Below are positions 23,022 through 31,615 of a stretch of 64,000 nucleotides of DNA, one piece after another; the first letter of the stretch is position 1, and each line of letters starts with the position of its first letter. Source of the stretch: Anaerolineae bacterium (lineage in GTDB: Bacteria > Chloroflexota > Anaerolineae > Promineifilales > Promineifilaceae). Where the stretch lies: the NCBI GenBank assembly GCA_030425205.1, contig JAUIAP010000006.1, positions 62,001-126,000 of the forward strand, given 5' to 3'. A model generated the notes under the pieces. It worked only from the letters and a program-made list of their open reading frames with translations, searched no databases and was not told the origin of the DNA. The position numbers were made by a program, and so were the translations under genes.

Positions 23022-25982
23022 CTATTTGAGCGGCAATATAAGTGGCTCCGCGAGGCGAATGGCGATCTGAGGGTCATATAGGCCGATGGCGAGATGGGTC
23101 GCGGATGCGTTGTGTGGAAGCAGAAGCGTGTCGGTGATGATTTCGGCCGAAATCCATCCCGTCGTCGCCCTACCCGGAACTGCGTCATTCTGAGCCAAAA
23201 TGGTGCCATTTTCGTCAAGCAGATGCACAAACCGCTGATAGCTTGTCGTAAACTCACGCGCCGCTTGCCAGTAGAGCGTCAGCGTTTCGTCTGTGAGATC
23301 ATACCCCAACAGCGTCACTGCATCACCAAGCGCTGCGTTTACGCTGTGCTGAATAGGTGGAATTTCAAATGTTCTGTCTGGCGCAGTAACCGCAAGTGAA
23401 CCGCGCAACGGTATCAGCGTTTCCCCGATTGCAATGGAGAGCGTATAGCGACCTGTTGTGAGTGGCTCACCCGATTGATCGGTTGGCGGCACGCGAAACG
23501 CTTGCGGATCGCGCCAGCGTTCGGACGCACGTAATTTGTCCAACGGAAAGTTAGGATTGAGTGGTTGTAATGGCTGCATGGCCACGACTTCGCCAGCTTT
23601 GTTTGACAGGACAAACTGGGTCGGCTGTGGGCTGGGCGCATCAATGAGTGCTCCCCAGTAAAGAACGATGGACAGCGTGTCACCGACCTGTGCGGGTGGA
23701 AGCACTCCTTCCATATCGACGGTGATTTCGGCCGATTGTCCCAACAACTCTTCCGAGCTAGCAACATTCTGAACCCCGCGTTCAAGCGTGATTGTGCCGA
23801 GATCGACACTGTTACCAATCGGTTGTCCAGCAGCATTGAGAACATTGAGACGGGCACCAGATTGATCGTTGAGGATAAAGAGCCGCACGATATAGCTACC
23901 CGGTGGCGTTAGATCGAGCGGCTGGAGTTGATGAGAGTCGGCCGCATATTCGTTTTGCTGCCAACGATTGATCGGGAAGTTGGCTGGACGATAGTGATCG
24001 CTTTGCCCGAAGAAACGACCTTGCTCATCGACAAGATGCACTGAGATTGCGGGGTCGAAGTCAACGGCTGAAGTCGCTTGCAGATAAAGCGTGAGCGGAA
24101 TAGGTTGATCGGCTGGGATAGGAGCGGATGGTAGATCATAGCCAACCAGGGTCAAAGTATTTTGAAAGTTGGAATCGGCCGAAAAATCCGCTCCACGCAC
24201 CATCTGCCCGTCAAAACGCGGATTGTGCCAAAGATTGTTACTATTGTTGAGTACGGTTATTTTAGACAGAGCAACAGCAAGCGCGACTGCGACAAATGCG
24301 TTCATGCCACGACCCTGATAATCAAGTGCAATAGATGGTGCGGACTTAATCGTAACGAGAAATATGCAAGCTACGATGAGAAAGGCAACTGAGATCAGCT
24401 CAGATACGCGGCGAATGGGTGTGCTGTGCCAGTTGATCGCGAGGGTGTGGGTTCCGGCGGGGATCTCGGCCGAAATCAACCCACTCTCAGCGGCTGGATA
24501 AAGTTCCAACGGCTCACCATCTAGCGTCGCTTCCCAGCCAGCATAGTAAAACTGCTCATAGACAAGCTGCCAACTCGTATTGTGCGAAACGTCGGCCGCC
24601 GTCCCAAGATAGTGTGGTGTCTCGGTAATTTGCGCGTCTGACATTGTGATGAGCCGACGATTGGTGGGATCGGGCAACGTTTGCACCGCAACGGGCAGAT
24701 AATCGGCCGATGATGTCGTCCCCAACGCCCCACTCGCCAACTCATATTCAATCGAGCCGCTGACCGATAGATCGAGTGGCGACTGCCAGCGAGCAGGGAA
24801 AAGCCAAAACATCCCATACCCCAAGACAACGAGTGCCAGCACGCTCAGACGTACTCCTGCCCACTTAGTCACCTCCATGCGGGCAGAGAACGCGCCACCA
24901 GCTAAGACTGCCACAAGCAAGGAAATAATTCCGTTCAGTCGCCACGGAAATTGGATAAATTCAACAAGCGGCAATGTTTCCCAAATAGGCTGGGCAAGTG
25001 GAACGGTCAAGCAGATCAGCGCAACGGTCATCAATCCAAGCAGCAAGACTTCGCGTCTGCGCCAAGAAGATAGCAGTGCAAAAAGGGCAAGTACAAATGC
25101 GGGAAGACTGAGACCGAATGGGATCGGTGGGTTGACTTGGGTGGGATCGGCCGATTGTGGCCATGCAAACAGCGTGGCAACTGTTTGAAAATGGTTGCGG
25201 AAATCAAGGGCAGGGTCTTGCGTTAATCGGCCGATTTGCACCAGATTTTGTTCGCGTAATGCGGGCAGCCAAAAGAATGTCGTCAGGCCAATGGCGCAGA
25301 GTGCCGCAGAAAATACCTGCATCCCCCATCCGCCCCGCTCAAACGCCTTTGCGGGTGCAACAGCGACCTGCCAGAGCACATAGAGTGCCAGCAAGGGTGC
25401 GGCGATTAGGGCAGAGATGTTGTGGATCAGCAGCAATCCAGCGACGGCGAGCGTTGTCATCAGCCAATTGCGCCGGTTCGGATTGCGAATAAGCGCATCG
25501 ACGGCCGAAAAGCTGGCCGCAATCAAGGCAATTCCCCATGCTTCCGCAAATGCGCCGCGTTCGTGGATGTTATAGAGGATATAGGGCGAATAGACGGCGA
25601 CCAAAGATGAGAGAAGGGCTGCCGTTTCTAGCTGCCAAATGCGTCGTGACCATGTGTAGGTGGCGAGGCCAGTCACACAGAGCGCGAGAATATAGGAGAG
25701 TCGCAGCGACGTTTCAGTCGTGGTGACCCACGTAAACGGCAACGCAATGTAATAGCTCAGCGGTGCATAATAGTTGAACAGCGGAAAGCCATGTCCCAAC
25801 GCCAAATCGGGCAGCCAGCGCGGATACAAGTCGCCGTTGACAACAGCGCGTTGCAGATGTGCCAGCCGATAGACGTGCAGAATACCGTCGCCGCGCCATG
25901 GCAAATGTCCGCGCAAAAGCGGTAGACAGGCGGTCAGCCAAATGGCGAACAGTGTGAACGTTGTCTGCAAACGGTGGCGCAT
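23022..25982 (-). CDS. Large polytopic membrane protein, GT-C-like, with extracellular C-terminal modules
   Basis: A 986-aa protein. Residues 1-420 hold about 11-13 membrane spans in the style of GT-C glycosyltransferases and of the membrane 6-pyruvoyl-tetrahydropterin-synthase-related family. The first extracytoplasmic loop after span 1 contains WRGDGILHVYRLAHLQ, with acidic residues where GT-C enzymes carry a catalytic Asp. After the membrane part come beta-rich modules: YYAGWEATLDGEPLEL (a YfhO-like domain), then two repeats of a domain with the pattern hydrophobic-strand plus Phe-Val-His-Leu-x-Asp/Glu (FVHLLDENG). The divergent partner gene carries the same C-terminal module. Likely acts in sugar transfer to envelope polymers; donor and acceptor unknown. 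Confidence 0.7.
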   Translation of the reverse strand: MRHRLQTTFTLFAIWLTACLPLLRGHLPWRGDGILHVYRLAHLQRAVVNGDLYPRWLPDLALGHGFPLFNYYAPLSYYIALPFTWVTTTETSLRLSYILALCVTGLATYTWSRRIWQLETAALLSSLVAVYSPYILYNIHERGAFAEAWGIALIAASFSAVDALIRNPNRRNWLMTTLAVAGLLLIHNISALIAAPLLALYVLWQVAVAPAKAFERGGWGMQVFSAALCAIGLTTFFWLPALREQNLVQIGRLTQDPALDFRNHFQTVATLFAWPQSADPTQVNPPIPFGLSLPAFVLALFALLSSWRRREVLLLGLMTVALICLTVPLAQPIWETLPLVEFIQFPWRLNGIISLLVAVLAGGAFSARMEVTKWAGVRLSVLALVVLGYGMFWLFPARWQSPLDLSVSGSIEYELASGALGTTSSADYLPVAVQTLPDPTNRRLITMSDAQITETPHYLGTAADVSHNTSWQLVYEQFYYAGWEATLDGEPLELYPAAESGLISAEIPAGTHTLAINWHSTPIRRVSELISVAFLIVACIFLVTIKSAPSIALDYQGRGMNAFVAVALAVALSKITVLNNSNNLWHNPRFDGQMVRGADFSADSNFQNTLTLVGYDLPSAPIPADQPIPLTLYLQATSAVDFDPAISVHLVDEQGRFFGQSDHYRPANFPINRWQQNEYAADSHQLQPLDLTPPGSYIVRLFILNDQSGARLNVLNAAGQPIGNSVDLGTITLERGVQNVASSEELLGQSAEITVDMEGVLPPAQVGDTLSIVLYWGALIDAPSPQPTQFVLSNKAGEVVAMQPLQPLNPNFPLDKLRASERWRDPQAFRVPPTDQSGEPLTTGRYTLSIAIGETLIPLRGSLAVTAPDRTFEIPPIQHSVNAALGDAVTLLGYDLTDETLTLYWQAAREFTTSYQRFVHLLDENGTILAQNDAVPGRATTGWISAEIITDTLLLPHNASATHLAIGLYDPQIAIRLAEPLILPLK

Positions 25983-26018
25983 GGTGGAATTCTAACCTTA
26001 TCCGCTAAAATTGGGGGG

Positions 26019-28700
26019 ATGTCTAAGCGTCAGTTGGTATTGATCGTGATTTTGCTCGCCGCATTTTGGCTGCGCGTCCATCGCCTCGTCGAATTACCCC
26101 CTGGGTTGCACTACGATGAGGCAGCCAATGGCACGCTGGTTTCAGGCATCGCATTTGGGGATTATCGGCCGATTTTTATCACCAGCTACACGGGCAAAGA
26201 GATCCTCTTCTTCTATACTGCTGCTGGCATTATGCGCCTGATCGGTGAGTCAGTCTTCGCCTTACGTCTCACAAGCGCATTCGCGGGAACGCTCACCATT
26301 GCAGCCGTATATTGGCTCGGCTGTGAAATCAGCAAACTTTCACAAACGCGGTCGCAAAGTGGACGCTGGTTAGGTGTCATTGCCGCTGGACTACTCGCCG
26401 TCAGTTTTCCGCACCTTATTTTCAGCCGCATGGGCTTTCGCGCCATCATGCAGCCGCTCATGCAGACGCTAACAGTGGCAGCCTTTCTGAAAGCTCTCCC
26501 ACGCCACAATAGCAAACAGTTGAAATATAACTGGCTGGTTTTCGCGGGCGTCGCGTTGGGATTAACTGCTTACACGTACTTAGCCGCGCGGTTATTTCCA
26601 TTACTCTTGGCAATCATGTTCTTGCCACTGTTGCGCAAGTGGTGGCGGCAAATTGGCATTGTGATAGGCGTGGCGGCCGTTGTGCTGGCGCCATTGGGAT
26701 GGTTTTGGGTGCAAAATCCAGAGACGTTCTGGGTGCGGATAGGACAGGTAGCGGGCGAATATACGGCAATTGACTATGCGAATAGTTATTGGCGGAGTTT
26801 GCAAATGTTGGTTTGGAAAGGTGATCCGTACATGCGGTTCAACATCCCAGATCGGCCGATATCCCCCCCCTACCTCGCGCTGTTTTTTATAATCGGCTTG
26901 TTGCAACTGATTTGGCAGACGGTGCGGGCAAAATCGGCCGAACTACGCGCCATCTCCCTGCTCCTGCTTTTCGCCCCGTTCGTCATGATCTTGCCAACCG
27001 CATTGGCACTGGATGAAATCGTGCCGAGCAACCTACGCGCAATTGGCCTCTTTCCATTTATCCTATTTCCACTGGCATTTGCGTTCTTGGCCGTCATAGA
27101 AAGAGTGCCTGCCATCAGAAAACCAACCACAAACTGGCAAATGGGCATTCTGCTAACTACCTTCTGTCTGCTGTTCACAATCTCTTTCCGCAGCTACTTC
27201 AGCAATTGGGGAACGCGCACTGATAATTTTTACGAGTCGGATAGCGATCTCGTCGCGCTGGCTGAATTTATAGATGGAAGCGACCAACCTATCTATGTTT
27301 CGTCCCTGCATTACCAACACCCGACCCTGGCATTTACGAGCAAACGCTATGATGAGATCAAGTGGATACTGGAAAGTGACGCCATCGTGATGCCGCCGAA
27401 TGGCGGTCTGATTGCCTATCCACACAGCAGTCCAGCCCCCTCGAATGTCAGATTCGGGCAGCCTGTCGCCCAACCAATTGGCCCTGACGGCAGACCACTT
27501 TACAGCATTTATGCGTTGGAGGAGATTGCATCATTTTCGCTTGGCATACCCGTGCTTAGCAACTTTAGCGACGTAGTTCAGCTCAATGGCTATGCATTGC
27601 TCGATGGAGGGACAGCAACACCAACCGTGCGCCTATTCTGGCGGGTTGTTGGCACACCGCCGCAAGATTACACTCCATTTGTTCATATTTTGGACGAAAC
27701 GGGTTTTCGCTGGGCGCAAGCTGAGGCAAATGCCTACCCGTCCGCGCAATGGGAAGTTGGCGAGCAGATCGTGCAGGATGTGACACTCGAACTGCCGGCT
27801 GGCATGCCCGATGCGCGTTTTCATCTAGAGATTGGGCTGTTTTCTGGCACGGCGCGACTGCCTTTGGTCAACGCCGATGGGCAGTTTGCTGGCAGCGTTG
27901 TGCGCATCGAGGATGTGCGCTTGGGGGGAAATGCGGGGCAGATTCCAGTACAATTTGAACGAGTGACCGCTGGGCTTGGGTTCGTTTCGGCCGAAATTCC
28001 CCAAACACCAGTCGAAGCAGGCACGCGCATGCCGCTCACCCTCAACTGGGCGGCCGATGCGGCACTACCGCCAGATTTGAGCTATCGGGTCACGTTGGGC
28101 AATCAGATCATTACGCCCAGCGACCAACCCGTCAATGGACAATTTCCGTTTCGCCAGTGGGATGCACCACGTCTCGTCGTTGATCGAGTTGATGTGGTGC
28201 TTTCGGCCGATATGCAAACGGATGACTACCCACTTGAACTCGTCGTCTATCGCGACAATCTCCCTATTTACACGCGCGTACTTGGAACCGTGCGCGTTCT
28301 CGCTACTGTGCGCCAATTTGATCAGCCCGACTTTGCCACACCGTCCGACGCACTGTTTGGCGAAAGTATTCGACTTGCGGGTTATACTGTTTCGGCCGAT
28401 ACAATCCGCCTCGTCTGGCAAGCGGTCGCACCACCGACCAATGATTACACCGTTTTCGTCCATGTCCTAAATCCCGACGGCACATGCTGTATCTGGCAAC
28501 AAGATCGCATTCCGCGAGGTGATTACGCAACGACACGCTGGGTCGCTGGTGAGTATATCGTTGATGAATATGCGGTTGAGGGCGTTGGGCTAGTTGAAAT
28601 TGGACTTTACGATCCAACGACGGGGGTACGCCCACTGGTGCAAACGGCCACTGCTCCACCTCGTGACTACTTCTATCTGCAATCCAGCACCCCAAAATAA
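26019..28700 (+). CDS. GT39-like (ArnT/PMT-type) membrane glycosyltransferase with C-terminal modules
   Basis: An 893-aa protein, probably a polyprenyl-phosphate-sugar-dependent glycosyltransferase. The first loop holds LPPGLHYDEAANGTLVSGI, the conserved Asp-Glu start of GT39-like enzymes, followed by TGKEILFFYTAAGIMRLIGESVFALRL. Around 11 spans fill residues 1-400. The rest is extracytoplasmic: three beta-sandwich modules with FVHILDETGF or FVHVLNPDG plus a GLYDPTTG turn. These match the tail of the divergent 986-aa neighbour. The ATG at 26019 has a GGGGGG tract right before it; an upstream frame to 25974 would overlap the neighbouring start. The two genes likely share a bidirectional 36-bp promoter region. 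Confidence 0.8.
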   Translation: MSKRQLVLIVILLAAFWLRVHRLVELPPGLHYDEAANGTLVSGIAFGDYRPIFITSYTGKEILFFYTAAGIMRLIGESVFALRLTSAFAGTLTIAAVYWLGCEISKLSQTRSQSGRWLGVIAAGLLAVSFPHLIFSRMGFRAIMQPLMQTLTVAAFLKALPRHNSKQLKYNWLVFAGVALGLTAYTYLAARLFPLLLAIMFLPLLRKWWRQIGIVIGVAAVVLAPLGWFWVQNPETFWVRIGQVAGEYTAIDYANSYWRSLQMLVWKGDPYMRFNIPDRPISPPYLALFFIIGLLQLIWQTVRAKSAELRAISLLLLFAPFVMILPTALALDEIVPSNLRAIGLFPFILFPLAFAFLAVIERVPAIRKPTTNWQMGILLTTFCLLFTISFRSYFSNWGTRTDNFYESDSDLVALAEFIDGSDQPIYVSSLHYQHPTLAFTSKRYDEIKWILESDAIVMPPNGGLIAYPHSSPAPSNVRFGQPVAQPIGPDGRPLYSIYALEEIASFSLGIPVLSNFSDVVQLNGYALLDGGTATPTVRLFWRVVGTPPQDYTPFVHILDETGFRWAQAEANAYPSAQWEVGEQIVQDVTLELPAGMPDARFHLEIGLFSGTARLPLVNADGQFAGSVVRIEDVRLGGNAGQIPVQFERVTAGLGFVSAEIPQTPVEAGTRMPLTLNWAADAALPPDLSYRVTLGNQIITPSDQPVNGQFPFRQWDAPRLVVDRVDVVLSADMQTDDYPLELVVYRDNLPIYTRVLGTVRVLATVRQFDQPDFATPSDALFGESIRLAGYTVSADTIRLVWQAVAPPTNDYTVFVHVLNPDGTCCIWQQDRIPRGDYATTRWVAGEYIVDEYAVEGVGLVEIGLYDPTTGVRPLVQTATAPPRDYFYLQSSTPK

Positions 28701-28730
28701 AAATCACAGATGTTCTTGCACCTGTGATTT
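28701..28730 (-). terminator. Terminator between the GT39-like gene and the 53-aa gene
   Basis: AAATCACAG (28701-28709) pairs with CTGTGATTT (28722-28730), 12-nt loop. On the minus strand TTTTATTTTG follows, so it mainly ends the minus-strand small gene; plus-strand termination would be weaker. Confidence 0.7.
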
Positions 28731-28788
28731 CTTCCACTCAAAAGAGATGAAGCTAACGTCATCGCTTTCACTTACACCTTTATTCGAC

Positions 28789-28950
28789 CTACTTTTGGAC
28801 GACGCTCGTCACGTCAAATAAGCTCGCAATCGTTCCACGCCAACCTGTCAGTCGATTGGGAACTTCTATTGCCATCTCTTCAATAAAAAGCGGTTTGTAC
28901 TGTTTAGCCTCGACGAGTGCTTGAATCATTTCTGCATTTGGATGAAACAT
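28789..28950 (-). CDS. small hypothetical protein, 53 aa
   Basis: I do not recognise this peptide. It begins MFHPNAEMIQALVEAKQY and ends IASLFDVTSVVQK. It is not hydrophobic and has no cysteine motif; the N-terminal half looks helical. Coding is supported by a strong ribosome-binding site (AAGGAGC, 5 bp before the ATG), lack of in-frame stops, and a terminator 59 bp past the stop. A motif IEVPNRLTGWRG divides the two halves. It might be a small regulator or a precursor peptide; there is no context to say which. Confidence 0.55.
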   Translation of the reverse strand: MFHPNAEMIQALVEAKQYKPLFIEEMAIEVPNRLTGWRGTIASLFDVTSVVQK

Positions 28951-29540
28951 GGTTGCTCCTTGTTTAGTCGTTATTTTCGTGTGTCTCCGTGTGAACCAAT
29001 TCTGGTTGGTAGCAAGCAGATACCGTCCTGCCGTCGGCAGTTCATCTGCTATTTTTCATTCCTTTTAGTTTAGATGAGGAAAAATTTCGCTATCAGTCAA
29101 GAATTGTTTCCATGCCCACATGATAACGAAAAAAGTTTGCGGTGTCAATAATAATTTTCAATTTTGCCTGATTTTCGTGATATTGTGTTAATTTGCAAAA
29201 TTTTATTTTCTATTCTCGTATTTTTATTGAAACGATTAGCTTGTTTTGGCTCTTTGAGGAACGGTGTGGTTGTGCGCGATGGTATCGGGAAATCCAATTC
29301 CCGGTACATGCCCACTCTGTGGTTCGGGAATTGGATTTCCCGAACCTTTACCCCATGAATGCTCAGAGATCCCTTTTTTTAGAACAACGCGCTGTTACAC
29401 AAATAAAACCAAAATCCTCAAAATTCCTATCCCCGCCGCAAGCGGACGGAGTATTACGGAATTTTGCCCCTTCGGGTACGGATTTTGCTCAGAGTTACGG
29501 ACCCCGCAGAGCGGGCGGGTATTAGACCCCGCGGGGATAA
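28951..29540. other. Gene-free region with a MITE copy and degenerate G+C-rich repeats
   Basis: Between the 53-aa gene and the next terminator I see no credible gene. It contains the MITE-like copy 2 and, at 29427-29538, several related words (CCCCGCCGCAAGCGG, CCCCGCAGAGCGGG, CCCCGCGGGG and two TACGGA-TTTTG units) that look like decayed repeats. Longer open frames here run through the repeat and lack start signals. Confidence 0.5.
29249..29372. mobile_element. MITE-like palindromic element, copy 2
   Basis: Same element as at 22847-22970, close to 90% identical by eye, in the same orientation. It keeps GCTCTTTGAGG at one end, the paired internal arms (CGGGAAATCCAATTCCCG and CGGGAATTGGATTTCCCG) and GCTCAGAGATCC at the other. 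The flanks (CTTGTTTTG, CTTTTTTTA) are only weakly alike, so any target duplication has decayed. Confidence 0.8.
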
Positions 29541-29542
29541 TC

Positions 29543-29573
29543 AAAAACCGAGCTTCAGATAGAAACTCGGTAT
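29543..29573 (-). terminator. Terminator after the cysteine hydrolase gene
   Basis: On the minus strand ACCGAGTTT ... AGCTCGGT forms a short stem followed by TTTTTGATT, 47 bp past the stop codon of the hydrolase. Confidence 0.7.
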
Positions 29574-29620
29574 GTTTGGTCTTCTATTGTCGAAAAAGGG
29601 ATTGCCGAATCGCAGCAAAT

Positions 29621-30544
29621 CTATTCTAGTTCAGCCAATGTAAGTTGATCACTATCGACAAAGTTCACGCCCATTGCCGCATACTGTCGATACTGTTCCC
29701 ACGCCAGCGCGTGAAAGTCAATTTCAGGATGCTGAACGGGAGACATACAATCTTGCAGCACATAAATCGAGCGCAATCGCTCAGGATGATCCGCATAGTG
29801 GTTCACTAAATCACCGACTGTTGCCAGCACACAGTGGCTTTCCGCTTCACCCGCGATGATAATCACATCGGACGCATCCAATTTTGCTAAAAACGCTTCA
29901 TCGCGCCCCGCGCTAGGGTGATTTGGCACTGGAATCTCGGGTTGAATGGCAGAGTAATGCTCAGTTTGCGGAATCGTGCCTTTTATGACCCAGTTGGGTT
30001 GCGCCTGTCGCGCCAAGCTGTGCCACATAATGACAGACCAAAGCATCGGGTCGAGCGCGGTTCCCATCGAGCCAATGAGCGTATGGAAGGGCCAAATCGT
30101 CAGCACTTTTTTCGCGTCTTCTTCCAATCTGCGCGTGTACTCGATGCTATATTCGGGCAGAAGGGTCGCATGCCATTTGCCTGCGAGCAGATCCGCATGT
30201 GTGATCAGCGTGAAGGGGTCGGGGTGGTTGCCGTTGGCATCGACCCACCATGGGGGATGAAAAATATGGAATGGGAGGTGGCTGTCAAGCGTGGCGGTGA
30301 TTTGGGTAATTTCGGCCGAATTTCGCCCAATAAAGTCACAAACCCGTCGAATATCATCCAATGCACCCGGCACATATAGTTGCCCCTGTTCGTGACAAAA
30401 ATCGACCTGCATATCAATTAATACAAGGTGGATGTTTTTTTGTTCCGTCTGATTAACTGCCCCCACCGCCAGCGCATCCTGTTCGATCGCCTCCATATCA
30501 GGATAAAAAAGTGTCCCTACTCTGTCAGAGTCATAGAATTGCAT
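29621..30544 (-). CDS. Isochorismatase-like cysteine hydrolase (nicotinamidase-related)
   Basis: A 307-aa member of the cysteine hydrolase superfamily. The catalytic triad can be placed at Asp44 or Asp48 in LVLIDMQVDFCHEQG, Lys in NWVIKGTIPQTEHYS, and Cys in GEAESHCVLATVGDLV. The TLDSHLPFHIFHPPWW segment resembles the metal-binding Asp-x-His of nicotinamidases, so nicotinamide deamidation for NAD salvage is the best guess. It is about 100 aa longer than PncA, with an N-terminal extension and a long insert around residues 100-190. The start at 30544 has TGGAGC upstream; a frame to 30643 is open but without such a site. Confidence 0.8.
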   Translation of the reverse strand: MQFYDSDRVGTLFYPDMEAIEQDALAVGAVNQTEQKNIHLVLIDMQVDFCHEQGQLYVPGALDDIRRVCDFIGRNSAEITQITATLDSHLPFHIFHPPWWVDANGNHPDPFTLITHADLLAGKWHATLLPEYSIEYTRRLEEDAKKVLTIWPFHTLIGSMGTALDPMLWSVIMWHSLARQAQPNWVIKGTIPQTEHYSAIQPEIPVPNHPSAGRDEAFLAKLDASDVIIIAGEAESHCVLATVGDLVNHYADHPERLRSIYVLQDCMSPVQHPEIDFHALAWEQYRQYAAMGVNFVDSDQLTLAELE

Positions 30545-30721
30545 GATTGCTCCATTATTTAGTGAAAGCGGTAAGGAAGAACGACACCACACGCCGTAAA
30601 CCCTACCCCTGTTTCCCCCCATTTTAGCACGCTTAATCCCCATTCATCTTCGCTTCCTCACGTCAACATCCTTGTTACAATTGCCGCTACGGCTCTGAAG
30701 AGGCGAAAATAAAGACCAAGC

Positions 30722-31615
30722 ATGACAACAATTCCCCCTGCATCGCATTCGACATGGCGCACCCACCTGCGCGAGCTATGGCACTATCGCTATCTGCTCT
30801 ACAATCTGGTCGTCCGCGATCTCAAGGTACGCTACAAAAATTCTGTACTCGGTGTCCTCTGGAGTATTCTCAATCCCCTGTTTATCATGATTGTCTTCAC
30901 GCTTGTCTTTGACAAGTTCAGCGGCAGCGGTCAAATTGATGCCTATCCGATCTTCGTTCTCGTCGGCATCATTCCATGGAACTTCTTCAGTGGGAGCATC
31001 ATCGGTGGCACAAATGGCATATTGGGCAACGCATCGCTAATTAAAAAGGTCTACTTCCCACGCGAGATACTGCCCACAGCGACCATTCTAAGCAACCTCG
31101 TCAACTTTCTAATTGCGCTGCTCGTCATGTTTGTCATGCTCTATGCGTTTGGCATCGGATTGAGCATTCATGCGCTTTGGCTACCCGTTATCTTGCTGAC
31201 ACAGTTGCTGTTCATGTTGGGATTGGTCTACTTCTTGAGCGCGGCACAGGTCTTCTATCGGGATGTGGCGATGATTTTGGATGTGGGGATGTTGGCCTTT
31301 TTCTTCCTAACCCCCATCTTTTACACGGTCGATCAATTCTGCAACACGACACTGTTGGGAATCACGTTTGATCCGGGACGGCTGATGCGCTGGCTCAATC
31401 CGATGGCATCCATTATAGATGCGTATCGCACCGTTTTGTGGGGAACGCTAGTCTACCCTGTCGAAACGTGCGCGCAGGGGATTTCCACCTACAGTCCACC
31501 CGCGGGCATGGGGCTAGATTTTGTCGGCCGCACGCTGCTAACATCCGTGATCGTACTCATCGCTGGCTATGCGTTTTTCCGCCGTGCCGAGTGGAAGTTT
31601 GGGGAGTTGCTTTAA
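30722..31615 (+). CDS. ABC-2 type polysaccharide/polyol-phosphate export permease
   Basis: A 297-aa membrane permease of the TagG/KpsM/RfbA kind that exports teichoic-acid-like polymers, capsules or O-antigens. The amphipathic N-terminus LWHYRYLLYNLVVRDLKVRYKNSVLGVLWSILNPL is the family hallmark, followed by six hydrophobic spans; GIIPWNFFSGSI and the ending FFRRAEWKFGELL also match. The ATPase that should pair with it is not adjacent in this window. Its stop codon directly abuts the LCP lipoprotein start, so the two are co-translated. Confidence 0.9.
   Translation: MTTIPPASHSTWRTHLRELWHYRYLLYNLVVRDLKVRYKNSVLGVLWSILNPLFIMIVFTLVFDKFSGSGQIDAYPIFVLVGIIPWNFFSGSIIGGTNGILGNASLIKKVYFPREILPTATILSNLVNFLIALLVMFVMLYAFGIGLSIHALWLPVILLTQLLFMLGLVYFLSAAQVFYRDVAMILDVGMLAFFFLTPIFYTVDQFCNTTLLGITFDPGRLMRWLNPMASIIDAYRTVLWGTLVYPVETCAQGISTYSPPAGMGLDFVGRTLLTSVIVLIAGYAFFRRAEWKFGELL

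Noticed and set aside
29073..29150. 25-codon frame beginning ATGAGGAAAAATTTC
   Set aside because: No ribosome-binding site, no terminator and no recognisable motif.
29164..29629. Open frames of 110-121 codons around 29.2-29.6 kb
   Set aside because: They run through the MITE-like repeat and the degenerate G+C-rich repeats, and lack a good start signal.
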